Source: a virus
DNA length: 64,000 nt
Virus record (IMG/VR): IMGVR_UViG_3300024255_000017
Coordinates: 1-64,000 of that record
Direction: 5' to 3' (one strand)
The position numbers and the translations under genes were made by a program. Numbering within the stretch: position 1 is the stretch's first letter; each line of letters begins with the position of its first letter. This document shows, one piece after another, positions 1-6,990 of this stretch. The notes beneath the pieces were generated by a model. The model was not told the DNA's origin. It made no database searches and saw only the letters and a list, made by a program, of their open reading frames with translations.

Positions 1-14
1 TAAACTAAACGAAC

Positions 15-95
15 ATGCAAAACCATCCAAACCACTACAGCCAGCAAAATGCTCAAATCTATTGGAATGATGAATGGAATTTAAACTCTAAGTAA
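15..95 (+). CDS. possible 26-aa peptide
   Basis: A short frame opens with ATG and ends with TAA after 26 codons, giving a Gln/Asn-rich peptide. It lies at the window edge, so upstream context is missing. No domain or membrane segment is visible. It could be a real small phage peptide or chance; the gene-poor sequence that follows argues for caution. Confidence 0.2.
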   Translation: MQNHPNHYSQQNAQIYWNDEWNLNSK

Positions 96-598
96 TCTAC
101 CAGCTTTTCATAAAATACTATATAAAAGGCAAGAACCCTAGATACCTCTAAGTCTCAAACAATTCAAATACCTATATAGTAATCAACGGTACTATCGCAA
201 TACTATTAATAATCGCGTATACCAGTACTAGCATAGAATAGTCGTATCCAGAGTAGTTATCATTGGACTATCAGTTTATCCGTACCGGAGGTCTGATTGC
301 TAATATCTGGTTACTGGTACTACGATCCAGAGGAGTCTAATATATACTAGCCATTTTTTACCGTTTTCTACCGTATTACCGCTATTTTCACTCAAAGTAC
401 TCAAAGTAATCAACTGACAAGACCCTTAGTAACCCAATGTTACCAGGTCTGAACCAAATCCGGCTGTGAAGCGTGACACCTGTAACCATACCTGAAATCA
501 GAGCTCGCAGTATCTAGTAAATAGTGGATGTACAGTCTACTATAGTGGATGTACAGTCAATAGGAATATCCTTGTAGTGGATAAAGGGTAACTACCAA
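96..598. other. gene-free stretch with short repeats
   Basis: About 500 bases hold no frame of convincing length on either strand. The DNA is less AT-rich than the genes and full of recurring short words such as TACTA, TAGTA and TACCGT, plus a 17-base direct repeat near its end. It leads directly into a promoter-like element. It may be a regulatory region or part of a replication origin; nothing seen decides between these. Confidence 0.45.
521..558 (+). repeat. tandem direct repeat, 17-base unit
   Basis: ATAGTGGATGTACAGTC occurs at 521-537 and again at 542-558 (period 21). A third partial copy, TAGTGGAT, lies at 575-582. The core TGTACA is palindromic, as in protein-binding sites. The repeats end about 40 bases upstream of the promoter-like element at 599-677, so an operator or iteron role is possible. 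Confidence 0.7.
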
Positions 599-677
599 AT
601 TGTTAATAACTTTTAGAAAATAACTGCCTAAGTATGGCCACAATCGCGAAAAATTGATTATATTTATATTATAATAA
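599..677 (+). promoter_or_regulatory. family A promoter-like element, copy 1
   Basis: This is the first of four related elements. It starts with ATTGTTAATAACTT followed by GAAAA and ends with TTGATTATATTTATA plus TATAATA. The outer blocks match the other copies almost exactly while the centre differs. It sits 20 bases upstream of the 58-aa gene at 698. The same architecture before several early-type genes suggests an early or middle promoter. Confidence 0.65.
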
Positions 678-697
678 AAACCGTAAAACTATACACT

Positions 698-874
698 ATG
701 GCATATCCTTACAAAAACAAACAAGACCGCTATCCAAACGGATTCCTACCAAAGATCCAATACTGGAGTCAGGTACTATCCGAAGCTTGCGAAGCGAATG
801 ATACCGAAGCGGCTGAGTACGCGAAGTCTAAACTAGATTACTTCTGTGATCGTCACGCTAACCTACAAGGCTAA
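698..874 (+). CDS. small hypothetical protein, 58 aa
   Basis: I do not recognise this protein. It is hydrophilic and compact, with an N-terminal basic/aromatic part (MAYPYKNKQDRYPNGF), an Ala/Glu-rich probable helix around residues 30-45, and two cysteines (C30 and C52). The start is an ATG 20 bases after the family A promoter-like element at 599-677, and the gene is followed by a second copy of that element, so it is probably transcribed as its own unit. Expression from an early-type promoter suggests a small host-takeover or regulatory protein; that role is inference only. Confidence 0.6.
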   Translation: MAYPYKNKQDRYPNGFLPKIQYWSQVLSEACEANDTEAAEYAKSKLDYFCDRHANLQG

Positions 875-901
875 CGGGATGGCCTAGGTTGTTAACATGG
901 G

Positions 902-980
902 ATTGTTAATAACTTCTTGAAAAAAGTCTAGGAAAAGTTTTCAAATCCCAACAAAATTGATTATATTTATATTATAATAA
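902..980 (+). promoter_or_regulatory. family A promoter-like element, copy 2
   Basis: This copy carries ATTGTTAATAACTT, GAAAAAAGTC, TTTTCAAATCCCAA and TTGATTATATTTATA followed by TATAATA, in the same order and spacing as the copies at 2054 and 16900. It drives the 58-aa gene at 1002 and probably the ATPase gene behind it. Confidence 0.7.
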
Positions 981-1001
981 AAATTAAAAAAACGGAAAAA
1001 A

Positions 1002-1178
1002 ATGGTAGAAACTACAAAACAATTCAAAGTGGAACTCCAAGGAGATTTACTAATGGTCAAGGACCTCAACAACAATTTGCTAAAAGGTATGGCGGTACCT
1101 GCATGGGACGCTGTTAACCGATTTAAGGCAATGGTATTAAAAGTAAAAGAAGTTGAATCTAAAAACCAATCTAAGTAA
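1002..1178 (+). CDS. small hypothetical protein, 58 aa
   Basis: The frame opens with ATG 22 bases after a family A promoter-like element and ends one base before the ATG of the ATPase gene, so the two are very likely translationally coupled. The product is basic, with a short beta-like N-terminus (residues 5-20) and a Lys-rich C-terminus (VLKVKEVESKNQSK). No family is recognised. Position suggests a partner or regulator of the downstream RecA-like ATPase; this is inference from gene order only. Confidence 0.6.
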   Translation: MVETTKQFKVELQGDLLMVKDLNNNLLKGMAVPAWDAVNRFKAMVLKVKEVESKNQSK

Positions 1179-1179
1179 T

Positions 1180-2040
1180 ATGGGAGTATCTAAACTAAAC
1201 AACAGGCTAACAAAGATTAGCAACGTCAAATTCGCAAAAGGACTATTTGACGCACACAAAACAAACACTCCATTAGACGGTCTATTTAGTATCGACGGCG
1301 GTGTACCTAAAGCTACTAACTGGATGGTAGTAGGAGATCCAGGAGTTGGTAAATCAACGGTTACTCTAGATATTATTGCTAACGCAGAAAGGACTGGTTC
1401 TAAGGTACTATTTATATCAGCAGAAATGAGCCCGGTGGATCTAAAACTATATGTTGACCGATACCCTAAATTTGGAGACCTGGATATATTCTTTCCACAA
1501 GAAATCGCTGATGATGAATCTCCAAAAGCTATATTAGAAGAAGTACTAAATGAAGGTTACGATATTGTATTGATTGACTCCTTTATTGAACTACAAGCTA
1601 CTATCCAAGAATCTGATAGAATGACAAGGAATAGAGCTGAGAAATGGTTATTGGATTTAATGTATCAACAAAACCTTGGACAGAATAAAGGTAAGAACTA
1701 TACTTCCTTCCTTAATATACAACAGGTAAATAAAGGTGGTACATTCGTTGGATCTAATAAACTAAAGCATATGACAACCGGTATGATGGAGATTAGATTC
1801 GTGGATACGCTATCACAAGATGAAAGGTATGTTGTATTTAGCAAAAACCGTCGAGGTCATGTTGGAAAACAAATGTTCTTTAATCTTGCTGCAACCGGAG
1901 ATGTTACTTACGATACTGAAAGGTTCAAAAAATCTGAATCTTTAAAACAACTGAAAAAGAAAGAAAAGGAAATGGTCAAAAAGGATGGCCTTGAATTTGA
2001 TAAGCTATTCGGATTAAAGGATGAGGTAACAACTGAATAA
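1180..2040 (+). CDS. RecA/RadA-type ATPase
   Basis: The 286-aa product has a RecA-fold ATPase core: Walker A GDPGVGKST at about 52-60, an SAEMS segment typical of RadA/DnaB-like proteins near 80-84, and a hydrophobic Walker B strand ending in an Asp (DIVLID, about 128-133). The Lys-rich C-terminus (about 255-275) could bind DNA. It is shorter than T4 UvsX (about 390 aa) and has no visible zinc finger, so a recombinase mediator, RadA-like or helicase-loader role is as likely as strand exchange. A TTG start at 1153 is possible, but the ATG at 1180 lies one base after the preceding stop and is preferred. It acts in the cytoplasm in replication or recombination. Confidence 0.8.
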   Translation: MGVSKLNNRLTKISNVKFAKGLFDAHKTNTPLDGLFSIDGGVPKATNWMVVGDPGVGKSTVTLDIIANAERTGSKVLFISAEMSPVDLKLYVDRYPKFGDLDIFFPQEIADDESPKAILEEVLNEGYDIVLIDSFIELQATIQESDRMTRNRAEKWLLDLMYQQNLGQNKGKNYTSFLNIQQVNKGGTFVGSNKLKHMTTGMMEIRFVDTLSQDERYVVFSKNRRGHVGKQMFFNLAATGDVTYDTERFKKSESLKQLKKKEKEMVKKDGLEFDKLFGLKDEVTTE

Positions 2041-2053
2041 ATAAAGAAAGGGA

Positions 2054-2130
2054 ATTGTTAATAACTTTATGAAAAAAAGCATAGATTTATTTTCAATTCC
2101 CAACTATATTGATTATATTTATATTATATA
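2054..2130 (+). promoter_or_regulatory. family A promoter-like element, copy 3
   Basis: ATTGTTAATAACTT, GAAAAAAAGC, TTTTCAATTCCCAA and TTGATTATATTTATA follow each other as in the other copies, and the element ends 26 bases before the DUF932-like gene. Near identity over about 77 bases while neighbouring coding sequence is unrelated marks it as a functional element. Confidence 0.7.
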
Positions 2131-2156
2131 AAAACAATTAAAAAACGGTAAAAATT

Positions 2157-3314
2157 ATGCAAAGTTTAACAACACTAAGTCAATCTGCCTTCGACGTTAA
2201 AAAGGCTGAAGCAATTAACAATCAGTTAATGCGAAAAGAAATTACTCTATCTGAGTTCAATGTAATAGACAACAACCATATTGATGTGGATGGTGTTAAA
2301 ATTGAAGTAACGGATAAAGCATTCGGTAAACTATTAGGAAGGTTAAGAATTCCTAAGGCGTTTGCTAAAAGGTTTTCTGATGGATTCGGTAATGATGGTC
2401 TACGTCAATTAATCCAAATGATGAAAACTGCTAAATCAAGTCGTAACGAACAAACTGTTACTCTATTAGTGGATCCTAATTCCAGAAAGATAATGGATAT
2501 ACTGCCTGCAGGATATGCCTCTATTAGTAATGAGAATTTTATTGATTTTGCTTCAAGGTATATTGATCAATATAATTTAGGAGTTACTCATATGGGATCT
2601 AGCCAATATGGTGGAACTCAAATTAACTGTGTATCTCCACAAGGTATGTTTAATGTACCAGGAATGACAAACGAAGTATTTAATACTGGTGTAACATTCA
2701 GAAATACTCCAACTCGCGGTTTAGAAGTATCGCCTTATTTGGAACGCCTAATCTGTGCAAACGGTATGACATCCACCGCATTCGCTGAAAACTATGGTTT
2801 ACATAACCTCAACGATAAAAACATCAATGAGTTTAATGAACATATGATCCGAATGGCATCTACTAACTTCCAACCAGTAGGATTAGCCGACAATATCAAA
2901 AAGGCTAATAGTACAGATGCCAGTTTAGCGGAAATGCAAAGAGCTGCCTCTAGTATACTATCCTTAGATAAAGCTGTAGATTATGAATATGTACAGAAAT
3001 ACATTCCGGTAGAAAGAGCATTCAAGGCGTATAGCCAATTAGGTGCTGATCCAAATACCTTTACAAAGGCTCAAATGAAAAATGCTAAATCTGGTATGTC
3101 TGTTTGGGATCTAGTAAATGGTATGACCAATTTTGCCTCTAACGATACTAAGTTCGGTATTAACGAAGGTAAAATGGGGAATCTAATGGTAACAGCCGGT
3201 AACATACTCTGTAAAAAGCAATATGATACTGAAGGAGTATTGGATATCAATCCTTTTGCTACCAGAGATCTACTAACTTCTTCTGAATCGGCAAGAGTCC
3301 GAGGAGAAGCATAA
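2157..3314 (+). CDS. DUF932-like phage protein
   Basis: The 385-aa protein resembles the DUF932 phage/plasmid family in layout: an N-terminal alpha/beta part, then a central segment with the marker RLICANGMTST (about 197-207), where an invariant-looking Cys-Ala-Asn-Gly-Met follows a predicted beta hairpin, and a helical C-terminal third. Family function is poorly known; members are common on phages and plasmids near replication and recombination genes, which fits the RecA-like ATPase upstream. The gene has its own family A promoter-like element and is followed by a structured 3' region and a strong intrinsic terminator, so it is probably a single-gene transcript and may be highly expressed. 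Family assignment is by pattern, not search. Confidence 0.6.
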   Translation: MQSLTTLSQSAFDVKKAEAINNQLMRKEITLSEFNVIDNNHIDVDGVKIEVTDKAFGKLLGRLRIPKAFAKRFSDGFGNDGLRQLIQMMKTAKSSRNEQTVTLLVDPNSRKIMDILPAGYASISNENFIDFASRYIDQYNLGVTHMGSSQYGGTQINCVSPQGMFNVPGMTNEVFNTGVTFRNTPTRGLEVSPYLERLICANGMTSTAFAENYGLHNLNDKNINEFNEHMIRMASTNFQPVGLADNIKKANSTDASLAEMQRAASSILSLDKAVDYEYVQKYIPVERAFKAYSQLGADPNTFTKAQMKNAKSGMSVWDLVNGMTNFASNDTKFGINEGKMGNLMVTAGNILCKKQYDTEGVLDINPFATRDLLTSSESARVRGEA

Positions 3315-3408
3315 TATCAATTGCAATATTGCCTTAGGTGGTTTTACCCGTTCCATCGGGCAGTATTGCAATTACTATTGATTATGAAATAAACCACCGG
3401 GTTTTAAA
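3315..3408 (+). promoter_or_regulatory. structured 3' region with possible pseudoknot
   Basis: A 13-bp stem with one G-U pair forms between TTGCAATATTGCC (3321-3333) and GGCAGTATTGCAA (3359-3371). Its loop contains a CCCG/CGGG mini-stem (3347-3360). The loop segment GGTGGTTT (3337-3344) is also complementary to AAACCACC (3391-3398), so a pseudoknot or an alternative fold can form. It lies between the DUF932-like gene and its terminator. Confidence 0.6.
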
Positions 3409-3433
3409 TTTCCGTTTTTCTCCCTTGGTTATA

Positions 3434-3475
3434 GGGCAGCCACAAATCTGTATTTCAGACTAGGCTGCCCTTTTT
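3434..3475 (+). terminator. intrinsic terminator
   Basis: GGGCAGCC (3434-3441) pairs with GGCTGCCC (3463-3470), with an inner TCTG/CAGA extension, and is followed directly by TTTTT. The stem is GC-rich in AT-rich DNA, which makes this a confident Rho-independent terminator for the gene ending at 3314. Confidence 0.9.
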
Positions 3476-4238
3476 AGTGCTTAAAACTCACACATTCTAG
3501 AGGGCCTTCTAGAGCAGCCAAGTAAATATGCCTATTTTATGATGATTTTTACCCACATTTAGGGCATTATATCTCGGTCCTGCTAGCCATAGCCTCTAGA
3601 ACGGCCCTCTAGAGCCCATATATAGCCCATATATAGCCCATTATTTCACATATATACACACAAATAGCACTCTAGAGCACCTTCTAGACACATAATATAG
3701 CCTATATGGTGATATATCGGCCCTACAGGAGATAGTCCTCCACAGAGCAGCTAATAAGCAGCATTGTCAAAAACCCTAAAACCAGTCCACAGCTTGCTAC
3801 AACCACCATTAGGGCATAATCTATTAGAATATCGCTGTAGACGGTAATAGGGTATATACAAGCTATATCCGCCCTAGAGCAGCCCTAGCAGGTACTAGAG
3901 CTAGTAGTACATGGTAGTACATGGTAGTGGTAGTAGTACATGGTTAGTCAATGGTGGTCTATCTGGTCTGGTATGGTCTATTGCCATGGTGGTAGCTAGT
4001 ATTGTCCTTGCTAGTCATTGATTGCTATTGTGGTAGTCATAGTACCCTTAGAGAATTATACCCTTGAATACTATTATTCGCTTGATGCTTTTTAGGTCAA
4101 ACTGGCTCATGAGTTTGGGCCCACACAAAAATTCTAGCCAGAAAATTTGCTAGTATCTAGAATGTGAGTCTAAGAAAGATGTCTAGTAATGCCAAGTCTA
4201 GTCCAGAAATTTTTTCATCCTGTAAAAAAAGAGCTCTT
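3476..4238. other. gene-free, CTAG-rich repeat region
   Basis: No convincing gene is seen on either strand over about 760 bases. CTAG appears about 19 times, often as CTCTAGAGC or TTCTAGAGC, whereas about three would be expected by chance. There are also CATATATAGCC doublets (3618-3640), a TAGTACATGG cluster (3905-3943) and long runs of TGGTAGT-like words. The composition differs from the flanking genes. Candidate roles are a replication origin, a packaging or recombination site, or multiple binding sites for a phage protein. Confidence 0.55.
3905..3943 (+). repeat. three copies of TAGTACATGG
   Basis: TAGTACATGG occurs at 3905-3914, 3915-3924 and 3934-3943, the first two exactly head to tail. 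The repeats lie in the CTAG-rich gene-free region and could be iterons or operator sites. Confidence 0.75.
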
Positions 4239-4239
4239 T

Positions 4240-4288
4240 AAAAACTTTCAGATACTTCTAGTACTTGTTATATTTTAATTATAATAAC
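4240..4288 (+). promoter_or_regulatory. promoter-like element (TTTCAG / TTGTTATATTT type)
   Basis: AAAAACTTTCAG (4240-4251) is followed after 12 bases by CTTGTTATATTTTAATTATA and then ATAAC. The same pair of blocks occurs before the genes at 6377 and 10792 and is a looser relative of the right half of family A. It lies 17 bases upstream of the gene at 4305 and ends the long gene-free stretch. Confidence 0.55.
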
Positions 4289-4304
4289 AATAACAAATTT
4301 ACCT

Positions 4305-4469
4305 ATGAACGAATTCTTAAATAATCATACTGACCAGGCAGATGCTCTAGCATCCATTGCGGAGTCCTTATCCGCAATCAGTACAAGTGCTACTCTACTT
4401 GTGGTACTCATGGCTAGTCTAGTAATACTCAAAGGACTAAAGGAACTTCGTAATTACCTCTATTCGTAA
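4305..4469 (+). CDS. small membrane protein, 54 aa
   Basis: The product has a short acidic N-terminus, a Ser/Ala-rich helix, one hydrophobic segment (about residues 30-45, LLVVLMASLVILK) and a basic tail. This predicts a single-pass inner-membrane protein with the C-terminus inside. It is the first gene after the long CTAG-rich region and is followed three bases later by the zinc-ribbon-like gene, so the two probably form an operon with the next membrane protein. Function unknown. Confidence 0.6.
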   Translation: MNEFLNNHTDQADALASIAESLSAISTSATLLVVLMASLVILKGLKELRNYLYS

Positions 4470-4472
4470 ACC

Positions 4473-4865
4473 ATGAAGCTACTCTACTGTAATACCTGCA
4501 AGGATACTTTCAGTCTATCGTATACTACCAAGACCTGCCATTGCGGCGAGTCTGGTGGTCATTACGAGGCTGATGGACTAAACGCGAAATACTACGGTAA
4601 CTCGACGCCACTCGGATTTACTAATGATACTTTTAAATTCGCGAGGGAACGACAACCAGAATGGGGTAACGGATTTGAGTTTACCGCGTTCGTTATTCCA
4701 AAGGTTTGTCCTACTATGGTCCATATAGATTATTCAGAGTATATTCCAGTTGCTGATAGTACTTATGATGATGGATACGATTATTTAGAGGAAGATGTGG
4801 CTAAGATAAAGGCAGAAAAAAAATTAGGTAATGCATTTAAACAAACTGATAGTGATGCTATATAA
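4473..4865 (+). CDS. zinc-ribbon-like hypothetical protein
   Basis: The 130-aa protein starts with a compact metal-binding pattern: C6-x2-C9 (CNTC) and C22-x-C24 (CHCG). The remainder is acidic and aromatic with no recognised domain, and the tail is Lys-rich. Zinc ribbons of this size in phages often contact nucleic acid or RNA polymerase, but no specific function can be given. It starts three bases after the upstream small membrane protein gene. Leucine codons here are often CTA/CTC rather than the TTA that prevails elsewhere, suggesting a different recent history for 4.3-5.1 kb. Confidence 0.6.
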   Translation: MKLLYCNTCKDTFSLSYTTKTCHCGESGGHYEADGLNAKYYGNSTPLGFTNDTFKFARERQPEWGNGFEFTAFVIPKVCPTMVHIDYSEYIPVADSTYDDGYDYLEEDVAKIKAEKKLGNAFKQTDSDAI

Positions 4866-4882
4866 TAATAACAAATGGAACG

Positions 4883-5047
4883 ATGAATATGAAGACTAAA
4901 AAAATTAAAAGAACTGCTGAACTCTGTCTATGGTGTTTAGGCAACGGCGCAATCGGACTACTATTACTAACTCTTCTCTTCGCGTTTACGGTGGCGTTCT
5001 GTCATATATTTGGATTGGAAACCTCCTGGGCTAACAATATACTCTAA
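4883..5047 (+). CDS. small membrane protein, 54 aa
   Basis: A basic N-terminus (MNMKTKKIKR) precedes a hydrophobic segment from about residue 23 to 45 (AIGLLLLTLLFAFTVAF), as in a single-pass membrane protein with the N-terminus inside. An ATG two codons later is an equally possible start. It follows the zinc-ribbon-like gene after 17 bases and ends that operon. Function unknown. Confidence 0.55.
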   Translation: MNMKTKKIKRTAELCLWCLGNGAIGLLLLTLLFAFTVAFCHIFGLETSWANNIL

Positions 5048-5053
5048 GGGAAC

Positions 5054-5107
5054 TATGTGCGACTATGCAGAATGTGCGACCGCCATTTGAATAATGTGCC
5101 GACCATC
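5054..5107 (+). repeat. three imperfect ATGTGCGACC repeats
   Basis: TATGTGCGACT (5054), AATGTGCGACC (5071) and AATGTGCCGACC (5093) are spaced 17 and 22 bases apart, on roughly similar faces of the helix, upstream of the gene at 5163. They may be an operator. No gene fits this gap. Confidence 0.5.
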
Positions 5108-5162
5108 TAAGAACTCAGAAAACAACTCTACATTTTTATATAAACTTTTTTAATTAGAAACC

Positions 5163-5387
5163 ATGTCAAGAAACATTAAAGACTGGACGATCAAAGAACC
5201 TGTTAAGGGTAACCATTACAAATTGTGGCGCCTCCTCCCTGGCTCCGTGTTTACTATCTCTACACCAACTGGAACTGATACCCTTTTGGTGAACAAACAA
5301 AAAGGTAGTTTAACTCATTGTCAGATATTTGACGGTGGAGAGTTTACCGCGATAGACTCTTCTGTTATAGTAACCGCTATAGGTTAA
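5163..5387 (+). CDS. hypothetical protein, 74 aa
   Basis: The product is a small soluble protein with alternating hydrophobic residues (VFTISTPTGTDTLLVNK) that suggest a small beta-barrel or SH3-like fold. No family is recognised. The ATG is preceded by an A/T-rich leader with TATATAAAC and a T-rich run. It is followed nine bases later by the degenerate tRNA-like element, so both may be on one transcript. Confidence 0.6.
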   Translation: MSRNIKDWTIKEPVKGNHYKLWRLLPGSVFTISTPTGTDTLLVNKQKGSLTHCQIFDGGEFTAIDSSVIVTAIG

Positions 5388-5395
5388 CTAAACAT

Positions 5396-5472
5396 CGGCC
5401 GGTATCTCCTCAAGCTTATACCTTGTAGAAAGAGTAATTGGTTACATGAGAGTTCAAATCTCTCTCGGCCGA
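5396..5472 (+). tRNA. degenerate or atypical tRNA-like element
   Basis: The acceptor stem (CGGCCGG with TCGGCCG, one G-U), the T-stem and the T-loop (GAGAG-TTCAAAT-CTCTC) and a discriminator A followed by CC are convincing. The middle does not fold as a normal tRNA: the TTGTAGA segment would give a Tyr(GTA) anticodon loop and GTAA-TTGG-TTAC could be a long variable arm, but the 5' side of the anticodon stem and the D-arm are absent or altered. It may be a decayed tRNA-Tyr, a tRNA mimic or a processed RNA. It lies close to the intact phage tRNAs. Confidence 0.4.
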
Positions 5473-5518
5473 CCGTAAACAAAATACATATTTGCAATAT
5501 AATAATAAACATAGTAAC

Positions 5519-5824
5519 ATGCTCAAGAAAAAATACCTAAGGAAGAAAGACGATTTAATTAATTCATTAAACAATATTGAAAGGCGAACCATAGTTCTAA
5601 GTATTGAAGTAATTGAAACTTCTAAAATTAAAGATCACCTCATCTATGAATGTGACTATTTAGATAATGGTACTCAAAAGCAAATTAATATTATAGCAAA
5701 GGACATTACTGAAGCTATGCAAAAACTTGAGCCTTATGTAGGAAAGGGAATCCCTGATACTACAACTAATCTAATACTAGGAAGCCAATTGTACCAAGCA
5801 GTACATTTAGATCCGCCTGTATAA
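5519..5824 (+). CDS. hypothetical protein, 101 aa
   Basis: The protein opens with a highly basic stretch (MLKKKYLRKKDD), then a predicted alpha/beta region without known motifs; function is not recognised. The ATG at 5519 is preferred over an in-frame TTG at 5492 because the TTG would overlap a promoter-like sequence (AATATAATAATAAAC, 5496-5510). It lies between the tRNA-like element and thioredoxin and is followed by an A-rich spacer typical of start sites in this genome. Confidence 0.6.
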   Translation: MLKKKYLRKKDDLINSLNNIERRTIVLSIEVIETSKIKDHLIYECDYLDNGTQKQINIIAKDITEAMQKLEPYVGKGIPDTTTNLILGSQLYQAVHLDPPV

Positions 5825-5846
5825 ATAAAGAAATAAAAAACTTATT

Positions 5847-6128
5847 ATGACTAAAGAAGATTTAAAAGGACCTAAAGTATTAGTAGACTTTTGGGCATCA
5901 TGGTGTGGACCGTGTAAAGTAATGAAACCTAAACTTGAGAAATTTGCTACTGACAATCCAGATATAGAAGTTATCTTTTGTAATGTAGATGAAGAATCAG
6001 ATCTTGCTAAAGAATACGGTATTAGAAGTATTCCTACACTTATCTATTTTGAAGATGGCGAGATTAAAGGTAAAAAGATTGGAATGGTAGAAGATAAACA
6101 AATCAAAGAAATGATTGATGCTAACTAA
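5847..6128 (+). CDS. trxA: thioredoxin
   Basis: The 93-aa protein has the full thioredoxin signature: WCGPCK at residues 19-24 with active cysteines 20 and 23, cis-Pro motif IPT at 62-64 and a GK-rich C-terminal strand. It is slightly shorter than cellular thioredoxins (about 105 aa). It would reduce disulfides in the cytoplasm; T4-like phages often encode thioredoxin or glutaredoxin to feed ribonucleotide reductase, though none is in this window. It overlaps the next membrane-protein gene by 11 bases, so the two are coupled. Confidence 0.93.
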   Translation: MTKEDLKGPKVLVDFWASWCGPCKVMKPKLEKFATDNPDIEVIFCNVDEESDLAKEYGIRSIPTLIYFEDGEIKGKKIGMVEDKQIKEMIDAN

Positions 6129-6303
6129 CTGGTTACTTATTTATATGGGAATAGGTATAGTGTGTGGGTTATGCTTTGATATACTCTTTGATAGATTAGA
6201 CATGGAACCTCCTACTAACTTTGAAAGATTATTTTGGTTTGTAGCATGGCCTTTCTTTTTAGTTATATTTCTGTGGGGAATTTACAGTGATGATGAAGAA
6301 TAA
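6118..6303 (+). CDS. small membrane protein, 61 aa
   Basis: Two hydrophobic segments (about residues 3-23 and 39-54) flank a short charged loop, and the tail is acidic (SDDEE), predicting a two-pass inner-membrane protein. The ATG at 6118 overlaps the end of the thioredoxin gene by 11 bases; a later ATG at 6145 is possible. No family is recognised. Confidence 0.6.
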   Translation: MLTNWLLIYMGIGIVCGLCFDILFDRLDMEPPTNFERLFWFVAWPFFLVIFLWGIYSDDEE

Positions 6304-6319
6304 AAAAGTTTTTTAATAA

Positions 6320-6364
6320 ACACTTTCAGAATCCTTTCTAACCTATTATAATTATACTATAAAC
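6320..6364 (+). promoter_or_regulatory. promoter-like element
   Basis: ACACTTTCAGAA is followed after 10 bases by CCTATTATAATTATAC and TATAAAC, 13 bases upstream of the membrane-protein gene at 6377. The TTTCAG box also appears before the gene at 4305, and TTTCA before 10792. Confidence 0.45.
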
Positions 6365-6376
6365 AATATAACAAAT

Positions 6377-6604
6377 ATGAATAAAATTACCGCACCCTTC
6401 GCATTCGCCTTTTTACTTATACTAGGCCTTGTGATTTTGGCATTGATATTAGCATGGCCTACACAATGGCTCTGGAATGCATGCCTCGTACCGGCTATAG
6501 ATGCTGTTAATCCTATTGGATTCTGGCAAGCCTTCGGATTAAATGTATTATTTTCAATTATGTTTAATAAGAGCACAGTAAACCATAAGAATAAGAAGAA
6601 GTAA
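6377..6604 (+). CDS. small phage membrane protein, 75 aa
   Basis: Residues 6-27 form a strong transmembrane segment, followed by an aromatic motif WPTQWLWNACLVPA and a second hydrophobic stretch at 48-62; the tail is basic (HKNKKK). Proteins with this WPTQWLWN...FWQAFGL layout are seen in many large phages, but their function is unknown to me. It has its own promoter-like element and is followed eight bases later by tRNA-Leu, possibly on the same transcript. Confidence 0.7.
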   Translation: MNKITAPFAFAFLLILGLVILALILAWPTQWLWNACLVPAIDAVNPIGFWQAFGLNVLFSIMFNKSTVNHKNKKK

Positions 6605-6612
6605 AAACGAAT

Positions 6613-6697
6613 GCCGTTGTGATGGAATTGGTAGACATGACAGACTTAAAATCTGTTGGGCTGAAAGCCCGTGGCGGTTCGATTCCGCCCAGCGGTA
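6613..6697 (+). tRNA. tRNA-Leu (anticodon TAA)
   Basis: A complete class II tRNA: 7-bp acceptor stem, D-arm with AATTGGTAGA, anticodon stem ACAGA/TCTGT with loop CTTAAAA, long variable arm GGGCTGAAAGCCC, T-arm GGCGG-TTCGATT-CCGCC. It reads TTA (and TTG), which looks like the dominant Leu codon of the phage genes. CCA is not encoded. Confidence 0.97.
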
Positions 6698-6718
6698 CTA
6701 ATCTTTAAATAAATAAAA

Positions 6719-6988
6719 ATGACAAAAGTAGAATTAAACGTAGGAGACAAAGTTTCGTGGATCAGGCCAATGACATGTGTACCACATCCTGAAGGTAAAA
6801 CTGATCGTGATGGTAATGTACTTCCAGTGTTCAGAGACAAACTTGAAAAGGGAAGAGTTATTGGAACTAATGCAAACGGTTATTCAATCCGACCAGACTG
6901 GGCTGAACAATACAAAGATGCTATCTGTGGCGAAAGGTATTATGACAAGACCGTTAGTATCAAAGACGAAACATTAAAGAAACTATAA
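6719..6988 (+). CDS. hypothetical protein, 89 aa
   Basis: The N-terminus (VELNVGDKVSWIRP) reads like the first strand of an SH3-like or KOW-like barrel, and the rest is compact and polar. No family assigned. It starts after an A-rich leader and is followed two bases later by the 75-aa gene at 6991, so the two are in one operon between the tRNA-Leu and tRNA-Arg genes. Confidence 0.65.
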   Translation: MTKVELNVGDKVSWIRPMTCVPHPEGKTDRDGNVLPVFRDKLEKGRVIGTNANGYSIRPDWAEQYKDAICGERYYDKTVSIKDETLKKL

Positions 6989-6990
6989 TC

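Noticed and set aside
1153-1179. TTG start for the RecA/RadA-like ATPase
   Set aside because: It overlaps the preceding 58-aa gene. The ATG one base after that gene's stop is the better start.
3476-4238. CRISPR array
   Set aside because: Repeats are short, irregularly spaced and not separated by equal unique spacers.
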